Source of the DNA: an uncultured Porphyromonadaceae bacterium
Lineage (GTDB): Bacteria; Bacteroidota; Bacteroidia; Bacteroidales; Muribaculaceae
DNA length: 17,167 nucleotides
Reading direction: 5' to 3'
NCBI GenBank assembly: GCA_905212215.1
Contig: CAJMDR010000007.1
Span: 1 to 17,167 of the forward strand
Shown here: piece after piece, positions 1-5,879 of the stretch
How the letters are laid out: the number at the start of each line of letters is the position of its first letter
How positions within the stretch are numbered: position 1 is the stretch's first letter
Made by a program: the position numbers and the translations under genes
The notes under the pieces: generated by a model
What the model was told of the DNA's origin: nothing
The model's input: the letters and a program-made list of their open reading frames with translations, nothing else
The model's database searches: none

Positions 1-27
1 ATTGATATTTTTTTAATTTTTACTTGA

Positions 28-481
28 TTTCTATTATCCAATTTTTTTGTTTTAACAATCGAGTATAATGCCCTTAGAAAGGTGCATGGTACGATACAAA
101 TGGAAAGTAAAGAAAATATTGGTACAAGCTTTAGGATAATTCTTCCTTTACAAATAGATCCAAACCCATTTGTTACAAGATTTAGGACTTGATGTATCGA
201 CTGCTCAAAATGGACAAGAAGCCCTTGATCAATTCAAAAAATCTAAGCTTTACACTTTTGATTATATTTTTATGGATATTATGATGCCAATTAAAAACGG
301 TCTTGAAGCCACTCGAGAAATTCGTGTTTTGCCACGAAGAGATGCGAAAAACGTACATATTCTTGCGATGAGTGCCAATGCATTTGAAAGTGATATTCAA
401 GAATGCATAAAAGCAGGTATGGATGGACATATCGCAAAACCAATCCATATGGAACTATTAAAAGAAAAATTAGCGAAATGA
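28..481 (+). pseudogene. Decayed hybrid sensor histidine kinase (ATPase end plus truncated receiver)
   Basis: Two frames carry pieces of one protein type. In frame 1 (stop TGA at 190-192) a stretch reads VHGTIQMESKENIGTSFRII and then LPLQID, the last part of a histidine-kinase HATPase domain (G2 box and final strands), but no upstream catalytic boxes are open. In frame 2, from about 170 to the stop at 479-481, lies a receiver domain with the phospho-acceptor Asp in FMDIMMP (residue 36 of the 103-residue frame), the switch Ser in AMSANAF and the conserved Lys in AKP. The receiver lacks its first strand and the acidic pair that binds Mg2+. In intact hybrid kinases a linker and the first part of the receiver separate these pieces, so a deletion with a frame change is likely. 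The TTG at 170 has no ribosome binding site, so I do not accept it as a free-standing response regulator. Confidence 0.6.
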
Positions 482-502
482 AAAGGGTGAGATCACCCTT
501 TT
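481..502. terminator. Bidirectional hairpin terminator between convergent genes
   Basis: A 9-bp perfect stem pairs 481-489 (AAAAGGGTG) with 494-502 (CACCCTTTT) around a 4-base loop. It has A residues on one side and T residues on the other, so it can end transcription from both directions. It sits exactly between the stop of the kinase remnant and the stop codon of the Crp/Fnr gene. Confidence 0.75.
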
Positions 503-1145
503 AGTCTGCATATGGCTTTAAATAATCTGCATTCAAAATTAAAATCTTATTATCGACTATACGAATTACATTCTCTTCTCTTAATCCACGCAAAATACGG
601 TTGACACTGTTTCTTGTAGAAATACCACAGAATCCTGCAATATCATCATTTGTGACCTGCATATCAATCAATATACCTTCCTCATTTTCTTTTCCAAACA
701 AAGAAATCAAATTATAAAGAAAGGCATAGATAGCGCCACTCTTTCCATTCATTGTCATACATTTTTGGCGATATAGAGCTCTTTGTAGATTCTCACGATA
801 GTATGCCTCAACATACTCTTTTAATTTTTCATCTCGCTTTACGGCCCTTGAGAAATCTTCTCGACTTACCAAACAAAAAGATGCCTCTTCACTTTCAACA
901 CGAATTCTTATACGATACGCAACATCTTCACGAAGTGTGTCACACATTAACGAAAGAAGATCGGGTCCTTTGGCATAAGTTATATTATATTCACGTCCAT
1001 CCTCTAAAATGGAACTCACCTTTACGACACCTTCCTTTAAGAAAATCATCTTTTCTAAACCGCACATTATAATATCATGGTTCTTTTTTGAAACAATTGG
1101 GACTTCCATCTTTTCCAGATATTGAAGCACATAGTCACAATTCAT
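501..1145 (-). CDS. Crp/Fnr-family transcriptional regulator (paralogue 1)
   Basis: Predicted DNA-binding regulator of 214 residues, the normal length for the family. The N-terminal two thirds form a cyclic-nucleotide-type beta-roll (FLKEGVVKV, DGREYNITY) followed by a dimerisation helix. The C-terminus is a winged helix-turn-helix with TNDDIAGFCGIST and the recognition helix RNSVNRILRGLREE. I start it at the ATG at 1145 because GAGGTG lies 6 bases upstream and because this aligns the N-terminus with its neighbour paralogue; the longer start at 1172 has no such site. The effector is unknown. Scattered Cys residues do not form the N-terminal Fnr iron-sulphur set. The gene is probably monocistronic, with a promoter at 1214-1242 and the terminator at 481-502. 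It is clearly paralogous to the gene at 1525-2184, with near identity in the helix-turn-helix. Confidence 0.85.
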   Translation of the reverse strand: MNCDYVLQYLEKMEVPIVSKKNHDIIMCGLEKMIFLKEGVVKVSSILEDGREYNITYAKGPDLLSLMCDTLREDVAYRIRIRVESEEASFCLVSREDFSRAVKRDEKLKEYVEAYYRENLQRALYRQKCMTMNGKSGAIYAFLYNLISLFGKENEEGILIDMQVTNDDIAGFCGISTRNSVNRILRGLREENVIRIVDNKILILNADYLKPYAD

Positions 1146-1213
1146 CTTCGTCACCTCTATCATTATTTCCATTGTATCATACTTCAGTAGAATCTTGTTA
1201 GCAATTGATATTT

Positions 1214-1242
1214 ATTATATTACGTGTTCCTTATATATACAA
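1214..1242 (-). promoter_or_regulatory. Sigma-70-type promoter of the first Crp/Fnr gene
   Basis: On the minus strand TTGTAT (1237-1242) and a perfect TATAAT (1214-1219) are separated by 17 bases. The start codon at 1145 would then follow a leader of about 60 bases. The -35 box overlaps the palindrome at 1239-1256. Confidence 0.65.
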
Positions 1243-1267
1243 TTTTAGACAATTGTTTTTGTATAAT
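1238..1267 (+). promoter_or_regulatory. Candidate plus-strand promoter for small RNA 1
   Basis: A perfect TATAAT lies at 1262-1267. The -35 is weak: TACAAT at 1238-1243 gives an 18-base spacer. Transcription would start near 1274 and run into the hairpins at 1296-1332 and 1345-1387. No plus-strand reading frame follows, which is why I link it to a non-coding transcript. Confidence 0.4.
1239..1256. promoter_or_regulatory. Candidate operator: ACAATT-N6-AATTGT palindrome
   Basis: A perfect inverted repeat with 6-base arms and a 6-base spacer. Its spacing resembles sites bound by Crp/Fnr dimers, although the bases differ from the E. coli consensus. It overlaps the -35 region of the minus-strand promoter and the expected -35 region of the plus-strand promoter, so a bound dimer could affect both directions. 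Assigning it to either neighbouring regulator is inference. Confidence 0.4.
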
Positions 1268-1273
1268 ACACAA

Positions 1274-1387
1274 CAAGATGATATACTTATTTTTGCTGGA
1301 TAGCGTGTCCATAAAGTAATTTGCATATCCAGTTTCCTATGAATAGAGCTGAATTATTTGCCACATCATCTAGTTCAGCTCTTTTTT
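1274..1387 (+). ncRNA. Predicted small structured RNA 1
   Basis: Roughly 110 bases between a TATAAT box and an intrinsic terminator, with no convincing reading frame. A 5' hairpin pairs CTGGATA (1296-1302) with TATCCAG (1326-1332). The terminator stem pairs AGAGCTGAA (1345-1353) with TTCAGCTCT (1374-1382) and is followed by a T run. In addition AGATGAT (1276-1282) near the 5' end is complementary to ATCATCT (1365-1371) in the terminator loop, so a long-range or alternative fold is possible. I do not recognise a known riboswitch or RNA family. Confidence 0.4.
1345..1387 (+). terminator. Intrinsic terminator of small RNA 1
   Basis: A 9-bp perfect stem (1345-1353 with 1374-1382) is followed directly by T residues to 1387. 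The loop is long (20 bases) and holds the segment complementary to the 5' end of the transcript. There is no matching T run in the minus direction, so it acts on the plus strand. Confidence 0.6.
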
Positions 1388-1414
1388 CATTTCAAAATCC
1401 ATGATATAGTAAAC

Positions 1415-1502
1415 AAAACTGGTTGTAACCAACTCATGATAGTCTTTCTTATAATGACCAGTTTTAAGAGTCGACATCCCACATTTTAAGTCGGCTCTTT
1501 TT
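1415..1502 (+). ncRNA. Predicted small structured RNA 2, or 3' extension of RNA 1
   Basis: This segment repeats the layout of RNA 1: a hairpin pairing AAAACTGGT (1415-1423) with ACCAGTTTT (1457-1465), then at once a terminator hairpin (1466-1475 with 1490-1499) and a T run. Both units share CCAGTTT at the end of the first hairpin and AGAG at the start of the terminator stem. A weak TATAGT at 1405-1410 could be its own -10 box; otherwise it would be reached by read-through. No coding frame is evident. Confidence 0.35.
1466..1502 (+). terminator. Intrinsic terminator of small RNA 2
   Basis: A 10-bp stem, AAGAGTCGAC with GTCGGCTCTT including one G-U pair, encloses a 14-base loop and runs into five T residues (1498-1502). 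The T run exists only on the plus strand. Confidence 0.6.
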
Positions 1503-1512
1503 ATTTTGCATG

Positions 1513-1537
1513 AAAAAAGGCGGATTATGCATCCACC
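1513..1537 (-). terminator. Terminator of the second Crp/Fnr gene
   Basis: Read on the minus strand, GGTGGAT and ATCCGCC form a 7-bp stem (one G-U pair) around a 5-base loop, followed by six T residues. The stem overlaps the stop codon of the gene at 1525-2184. Confidence 0.65.
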
Positions 1538-2184
1538 TTAACATCTACAAATTGTTTTAAATACTCGACATCCAAGACCATGATTTTATTATACAATGTG
1601 CGAATAACATGTTCTTCTCTTAAGCCACGCAAAATACGATTCACGCTATGTCTTGTAGAAATTCCACAGAAACCAGCGATGTCATCGTTTGTGATCTTTA
1701 AATCGATCAAAATTCCATCACGCGCTTCTTTTCCAAACATTGTAACCAAATAGTATATAAATGCACATACAGCACCATTCTTGCCATTCATCGTCATTAA
1801 TTCTTGTCTTGAAATTGTTTCCGATAATTTCTTACGATAATACGTATTCACGTATTCCACCAATTCAGAATGTTTATTTAATAATTGATTAAATAATTCT
1901 TTAGAAACACAATAAAAACTAGCTTCATCACTTTCAACACGAATCATCAATGAAGAAAATTTACAATCAGCAACTGCATCTTTAAACATAGATAAAATAT
2001 CAAAGCCTTTTAAATACGCAATATTAAATTCACGTCCATCACGCATTAAAACGTTGACCTTCACAACACCTTCTTTTAAAACATATACATTCTCATCATC
2101 CATCTTTAAAAATGTATGTCTTCTTTTACGAATAACAGGCACTTCGTGCTCTGTAAAAAAGTCTAAAAATAATTCACGCCCCAT
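1525..2184 (-). CDS. Crp/Fnr-family transcriptional regulator (paralogue 2)
   Basis: A 219-residue regulator with the same layout as the gene at 501-1145: beta-roll sensor domain (VLKEGVVKV, DGREFNIAYLKG), a dimer helix, and a winged helix-turn-helix with TNDDIAGFCGIST followed by RHSVNRILRGLREE. The recognition helix differs from paralogue 1 by only one residue in the core (H for N), so the two may bind overlapping sites. The sensor domains are more diverged, suggesting different signals. The start at 2184 has AAGGGTG about 10 bases upstream. It has its own extended -10 promoter (2215-2223) and its own terminator, so it is probably a single-gene unit. The effector cannot be named from sequence. 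Confidence 0.85.
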   Translation of the reverse strand: MGRELFLDFFTEHEVPVIRKRRHTFLKMDDENVYVLKEGVVKVNVLMRDGREFNIAYLKGFDILSMFKDAVADCKFSSLMIRVESDEASFYCVSKELFNQLLNKHSELVEYVNTYYRKKLSETISRQELMTMNGKNGAVCAFIYYLVTMFGKEARDGILIDLKITNDDIAGFCGISTRHSVNRILRGLREEHVIRTLYNKIMVLDVEYLKQFVDVKVDA

Positions 2185-2214
2185 AATTTAAATCACCCTT
2201 TGTCAATATGGTTT

Positions 2215-2223
2215 ATTATAACA
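2215..2223 (-). promoter_or_regulatory. Extended -10 promoter of the second Crp/Fnr gene
   Basis: The minus strand reads TGTTATAAT, a TGn-TATAAT extended -10 box. The hexamer 17 bases upstream (ACGTAT) is a poor -35, as is common for extended -10 promoters. It lies between the terminator of the upstream operon and the start codon at 2184. Confidence 0.5.
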
Positions 2224-2263
2224 CACTCCCAATTTGGATACGTTAACAAATCACACAGATAAG

Positions 2264-2291
2264 AAAAAAGAATAGACCTAAGCCTATTCTT
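2264..2291 (-). terminator. Terminator of the mnmA-recD2-DUF1653 operon
   Basis: On the minus strand AAGAATAG pairs with CTATTCTT (2284-2291 and 2268-2275) around an 8-base loop and continues into T residues. It overlaps the TAG stop codon of the DUF1653 gene. Confidence 0.7.
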
Positions 2292-2511
2292 CTATGAGTT
2301 CAAATCGATATTCCTGCTTCACATCCGGATACTTGTCATGATCTACTTTTGACACAAACATTTCATATGGACGAACAAAATACTTATAATCCCCATATAA
2401 TGCTTGATAAACCACCATCTTCTCTTGCGTTTCCGTATGCATCGCAACACACAACACTTTATAAGTGTTTCCTTTAAAATGTCGATATATTCTATTTTGG
2501 AATACTTTCAT
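2284..2511 (-). CDS. Small DUF1653-domain protein
   Basis: A 75-residue protein matching the DUF1653 pattern throughout: YRHFKGNTYKVL near the start, AMHTETQEKMVVYQALYGD in the middle and VRPYEMF towards the end. The fold is probably a small beta-rich domain; its biochemical role is not established, so I give none. The start codon at 2511 lies inside the end of recD2 (20-base overlap), with AGGAAAG about 6 bases upstream, which suggests translational coupling. It is the last gene of the operon. Confidence 0.85.
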   Translation of the reverse strand: MKVFQNRIYRHFKGNTYKVLCVAMHTETQEKMVVYQALYGDYKYFVRPYEMFVSKVDHDKYPDVKQEYRFELIEE

Positions 2512-4591
2512 AAATTCTTTCCTGCAACGTTGTTTGGCGAATACGCTTTAATTTTAAGCGTACCTGCGTTTCAAACAAGCTCTTATTGCCAATAATAAAA
2601 AGCTGTTTTTTGGCACGCGAGATTGCCGTATATAAAAGACGCTTTTCTAACATGTTTTTCGCATTCACATCCACAATACAGAATACCGTCTGATATTCAT
2701 TACCTTGAGATTTATGAACACTGATACACCATGCGTGTTTTAAGTAATATAGAAAGTCCGTTGAAAAATCAACAATCGCATTTGTGAAATCCACTGAAAT
2801 CACATTCTGTTTTGAATCAATTTCAACAATCGTACCAATATCCCCATTGTAAACATCTTCATCCGGTAAATTCTTCAACAACATGACCTTATCATTTTCA
2901 CGAAAGATTGTTGTTCCTACCTTCATCTGATTCTTTTGCGGACTTTTTGGATTGAACAACACCTGCATCTGACGATTGATCTCATCAATGCCAGCAGCCC
3001 CCTTATACATTGGTGCCAAGATCTGCATGGAATCTAGATCCATATCTTTGACGTAATCGATTAGGGCATCCATGATTTTTGGCGTTGTTCTTTCAATAAA
3101 CTCAACACCATCCTCATAATGACACGTAGTTTCTTCACGAATTTCTTTTGCCAAAGTCACAATTCCAGAACCACTTGACTGTCTAAAAATCTTCTTTAGA
3201 TGGACCGTATCAATCACATCCGATTTAATTAGATCTTCTAATACCTTTCCAGGACCCACACTCTCTAACTGATCTTCATCACCAATTAAAAGAATGCGAC
3301 AACGCTGAGGAAGTGCCTTTAATAATTGGGCAAATAAGTGTGTATCCACCATACTAAACTCATCCACAATAATGAAGTCGATATCTAATGGATCCTCCTC
3401 ATTTTTGCCAAAGGAATTATCTTCTAAGTTCCACTGCAGCAAGGAATGAATGGTTCTTGAATCACAATTTGAAAGTTGTGCAAGTCGCTTTGAAGCTCTT
3501 CCTGTCGGTGCACAAAGTTGAATCTTACTATCTGGATACACATCCTTACAAATTTCCAAAATTCCTTTTACAGTTGTTGTCTTACCAGTACCTGGACCAC
3601 CCGTTAAAATCATGAACGAACGATCGAAGAACAGTTGAATCGCATCCTTTTGTTCCTGATCATATGTAATGGCTAAACTAAATTCCACTTGTTTGATTTT
3701 TGATTCAACATCCACACTTTCCACTTCAAACAAATGATTCTTCAACTCTTTGGCAATCGTGACCTCATCTTCATGCAAAGTAAAAGGATAGATTCGAGTA
3801 TTTTCAACATACAAATATTGAAGTGAAACCAAACGATCAATACTTTCCTGAATCAAGGATTCATTTACGCCACGTACATTTTGAAAGATTGTCGCAAATG
3901 TAATATATGTATTTCCAGTTGCCATAGATAGTTGTCTAGCCAACTCATAGATATAGGCATCCAATCTTCTTGGATCCTCATTGGATAAGCCTATGGCACT
4001 TGCCATCTTACAAGCGGTTTTATATCCAAAACCATACACTTCATAATAAGGTTTGAAACAATCCTCTTCAATCACATCCAACACATTATCATATGTGTCC
4101 AATAACATCTGAATCTGTCTTGGACTCAAGCCATACTTTAATAGCTTTGCGTATGTCTCATTAAATCCTGTAAATTCTTGAATGCCCTTTTGAATAATCA
4201 ACATCTTTTTGGCAGTCAAATTGGGCACTTCATGTAAAAGTTCTGGATTATTATGAATCTTCTCTAAGCAATTCTCACCAAGAGTCTCATAAATACTTTC
4301 GGCTGTTTTTTTACCAATCGTAGGAAAATTCTCACCACAAAGAAAATGAATAATCGCATCCGAATTGTCTGGCAATTTCTTTTTGGCCATATCCACACGA
4401 AACTGCTCCCCATACTTAGGGTGTTTTACATATTCCCCCTGCAAAACATATTCTTGATCTTCGATTGGATCTTCAATTCTTCCAGCCGCTGTAAAATTAT
4501 GATACGTCTTTAATTCTGAAAAGCCAGCAACGACATAATGATTGGCTTTATTTTCAAATATGATATATTCAAGCCTAGCCTCGATGTCCAT
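2492..4591 (-). CDS. recD2: RecD2-type SF1B DNA helicase
   Basis: A 699-residue ATP-dependent 5'-3' helicase of the RecD2/YrrC family, which acts in DNA repair and replication-fork maintenance in bacteria lacking RecBC. The N-terminus (LEYIIFENKANHYVVAGF) is the family's typical OB-like start, followed by helix-hairpin-helix repeats in about residues 70-220. The helicase core has Walker A LTGGPGTGKTTT near residue 330, motif II VDEFSMVD near 408, motif III LLIGDEDQLESVGPG, the arginine of motif IV in KKIFRQSSGSG, and the C-terminal motif AISRAKKQLFIIG near 655. The length is slightly below most Firmicutes homologues but no core motif is lost. GGAG lies about 9 bases before the ATG, inside mnmA, and the genes overlap by 17 bases. 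The order mnmA-recD2 is common in Firmicutes. Confidence 0.92.
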   Translation of the reverse strand: MDIEARLEYIIFENKANHYVVAGFSELKTYHNFTAAGRIEDPIEDQEYVLQGEYVKHPKYGEQFRVDMAKKKLPDNSDAIIHFLCGENFPTIGKKTAESIYETLGENCLEKIHNNPELLHEVPNLTAKKMLIIQKGIQEFTGFNETYAKLLKYGLSPRQIQMLLDTYDNVLDVIEEDCFKPYYEVYGFGYKTACKMASAIGLSNEDPRRLDAYIYELARQLSMATGNTYITFATIFQNVRGVNESLIQESIDRLVSLQYLYVENTRIYPFTLHEDEVTIAKELKNHLFEVESVDVESKIKQVEFSLAITYDQEQKDAIQLFFDRSFMILTGGPGTGKTTTVKGILEICKDVYPDSKIQLCAPTGRASKRLAQLSNCDSRTIHSLLQWNLEDNSFGKNEEDPLDIDFIIVDEFSMVDTHLFAQLLKALPQRCRILLIGDEDQLESVGPGKVLEDLIKSDVIDTVHLKKIFRQSSGSGIVTLAKEIREETTCHYEDGVEFIERTTPKIMDALIDYVKDMDLDSMQILAPMYKGAAGIDEINRQMQVLFNPKSPQKNQMKVGTTIFRENDKVMLLKNLPDEDVYNGDIGTIVEIDSKQNVISVDFTNAIVDFSTDFLYYLKHAWCISVHKSQGNEYQTVFCIVDVNAKNMLEKRLLYTAISRAKKQLFIIGNKSLFETQVRLKLKRIRQTTLQERIYESIPK

Positions 4592-5270
4592 TGGCTGTCT
4601 CCATAATCAATTGATTTAAATTCTTGCCATCCTTGAAGACTTCTTCAATGACACCCCCACCAATGCACTTGTCGCCATCGTAGAATACAGCTTCCTGTCC
4701 TTCTGTAACAGACGCAATCGTTTGTGGATATTTTACTAACACACTTGTATCATCCAATCTTTCGATTTCAATATCCTGATCCTTTTGGCGATATCTAAAT
4801 TTACAAGTACACTTTGTTGGAATCTCATCCAAACTTGGCAAGATCCAGTTGATTCCTTTCACAATACAAGAATCTGAATACAATAAATCTCTTTGGTCTG
4901 TACGACATACATAAAGAATGTTCTTCACAACATCTTTTCCAACCACAAACCAAGGGCCCTTTTCATGATCTATATTTAAACCTTTTCTTTGTCCAATCGT
5001 GTAATATAAAACGCCCACATGACGTGCAATGACTTTACCTGTATTCACATCTACAATGTCACCATCTTTACTAGGAAGATAGTTCGATAAGAATTGTCTG
5101 AAGTTTCTTTCTCCAATGAAACAAATACCCGTACTATCTTTCTTTGTCGCAACCGATTCTAAGTTTAATTCAGAAGCAATCTTACGAATTTCTGGTTTTT
5201 CTAAATTCGCCAAAGGGAAAATCGTTTTAGCCACCTTACTCTTTTCAACCTGACACAAGAAATATGTCTG
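4575..5270 (-). other. mnmA: 3' part of mnmA (tRNA-specific 2-thiouridylase)
   Basis: About 231 residues of MnmA, which makes 2-thiouridine at tRNA wobble position 34. Visible motifs are KDQTYFL, RKIASELNL, KDSTGICFIGERNFRQFL (holding one catalytic Cys, residue 253 of the composite frame), YYTIGQRKGL and a C-terminal beta-barrel ending in VTEGQEAVFYDGDKCIGGG. The N-terminal SGGVDSS PP-loop and the first catalytic Cys are missing because the sequence switches genome at about 5270. The native protein would be roughly 360 residues. The stop overlaps recD2, so this gene would lead the recD2 operon in the Firmicutes genome. Confidence 0.85.
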
Positions 5271-5879
5271 GTCTTTATTCTGATCTTTGTTTTGATCTTT
5301 ATTCTTATCCTTATCTTTATCCTTGTCTTTATCCTTGTTCTGATCCTGGTTCTGTTGTTTCTTCAATTGAGTGATTCGCAAGTTGCGTCTCGCCTCGTCA
5401 AAGTCAGGATTCAATCGCAAGGACTCGCGGTACATATCCTCTGCCTTGTCAAGCTCATTAATTCTGAAATAATGATTTCCAAGATTATACGAACTTAGTG
5501 CGGCAATATAAGTAGCTCTGCCGCGTAATGTAGCAGCCTGCATATACATCTGTTCCGCTTCCGCAATGAGTTTTATGGCAGCAGAATCAGGTTTGTCTCC
5601 CGCCTTAGCCATCATTCCTTCGGCGATAGCCATGGTGGCTACAGCATTATTGTAAAGCGCTTCAGGACTGGATGGATTCTGTTCCAACGCCTTGCGGTAC
5701 AAATTCGCGGCGGTCTGGAAGTCTTTATTATTGAAGGCTTCGTTTCCCTGCTTTATGTAGTTGCGTTCCTTGCGTGCGCTGTTGAACATCTCTTCACCGG
5801 CAATGTTCTCATCCTGCGAACAGCCGACGAGAAACATCACTATCAAAGGCAAGAAGTATAAGAATATGCGGATTTTCAT
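4575..5879 (-). CDS. Composite reading frame: BatC N-terminus joined to MnmA C-terminus
   Basis: This 434-residue frame is open from end to end but joins two unrelated proteins. Residues 1 to about 200 are a TPR lipoprotein of the Bacteroidetes Bat operon; residues from about 201 are the C-terminal half of the tRNA 2-thiouridylase MnmA. The join lies in NKDQNKDQNKDQT, where NKDQ fits both the BatC tail and the conserved KDQ(T/S)YFL of MnmA. The frame is kept because the shared codons align. Neighbours change at the same point: Bat genes upstream, the Firmicutes mnmA-recD2 pair downstream, with a visible drop in G+C. MnmA's PP-loop ATPase half is absent, so the product could not be a working thiouridylase. 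I read it as an assembly artefact, not a real gene. Confidence 0.8.
   Translation of the reverse strand: MKIRIFLYFLPLIVMFLVGCSQDENIAGEEMFNSARKERNYIKQGNEAFNNKDFQTAANLYRKALEQNPSSPEALYNNAVATMAIAEGMMAKAGDKPDSAAIKLIAEAEQMYMQAATLRGRATYIAALSSYNLGNHYFRINELDKAEDMYRESLRLNPDFDEARRNLRITQLKKQQNQDQNKDKDKDKDKDKNKDQNKDQNKDQTYFLCQVEKSKVAKTIFPLANLEKPEIRKIASELNLESVATKKDSTGICFIGERNFRQFLSNYLPSKDGDIVDVNTGKVIARHVGVLYYTIGQRKGLNIDHEKGPWFVVGKDVVKNILYVCRTDQRDLLYSDSCIVKGINWILPSLDEIPTKCTCKFRYRQKDQDIEIERLDDTSVLVKYPQTIASVTEGQEAVFYDGDKCIGGGVIEEVFKDGKNLNQLIMETANGHRG
5268..5357 (-). repeat. Low-complexity KD/NKDQ coding repeat spanning the junction
   Basis: About 30 codons encode a run of alternating Lys and Asp, then NKDQ three times. 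The DNA is a quasi-repeat of AA(A/G)-GA(T/C) units. Such sequence gives weakly unique overlaps, and it is where the BatC and MnmA halves meet. Confidence 0.85.
5271..5879 (-). other. batC: 5' part of batC (TPR lipoprotein of the aerotolerance operon)
   Basis: About 203 residues. It begins with a hydrophobic signal ending in the lipobox LVGC (Cys20), so it is probably a membrane-anchored lipoprotein. TPR-like helices are seen around residues 37-70 (GNEAFNNKDFQTAANLYRKA) and 131-164 (YNLGNHYFRINELDKAEDMY). A Lys/Asp/Gln/Asn-rich tail follows from about residue 175, as is usual for BatC. The start codon overlaps the batB stop by one base (TAATG), indicating coupled translation. The natural end of the gene and the usual batD and batE downstream are not in the window. 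Confidence 0.8.

Noticed and set aside
170..481. A free-standing single-domain response regulator
   Set aside because: The start would be TTG without a ribosome binding site, and the first receiver strand with the acidic pair is missing. Kinase sequence in another frame directly precedes it.
1146..1172. Longer start for the first Crp/Fnr protein at 1172
   Set aside because: No good ribosome binding site there; the ATG at 1145 has GAGGTG at the right distance and aligns with the paralogue's start.
1260..1505. tracrRNA or CRISPR-associated RNA
   Set aside because: Hairpin plus terminator and a GTTTTAAGAG-like string were suggestive, but there are no repeats, spacers or cas genes in the window.
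4575..5879. A new bifunctional protein linking a TPR scaffold to a tRNA-modifying domain
   Set aside because: MnmA lacks its PP-loop half and first catalytic Cys, the join is in low-complexity sequence shared by both genes, and the genome style changes at the same point. A chimera explains all of this.
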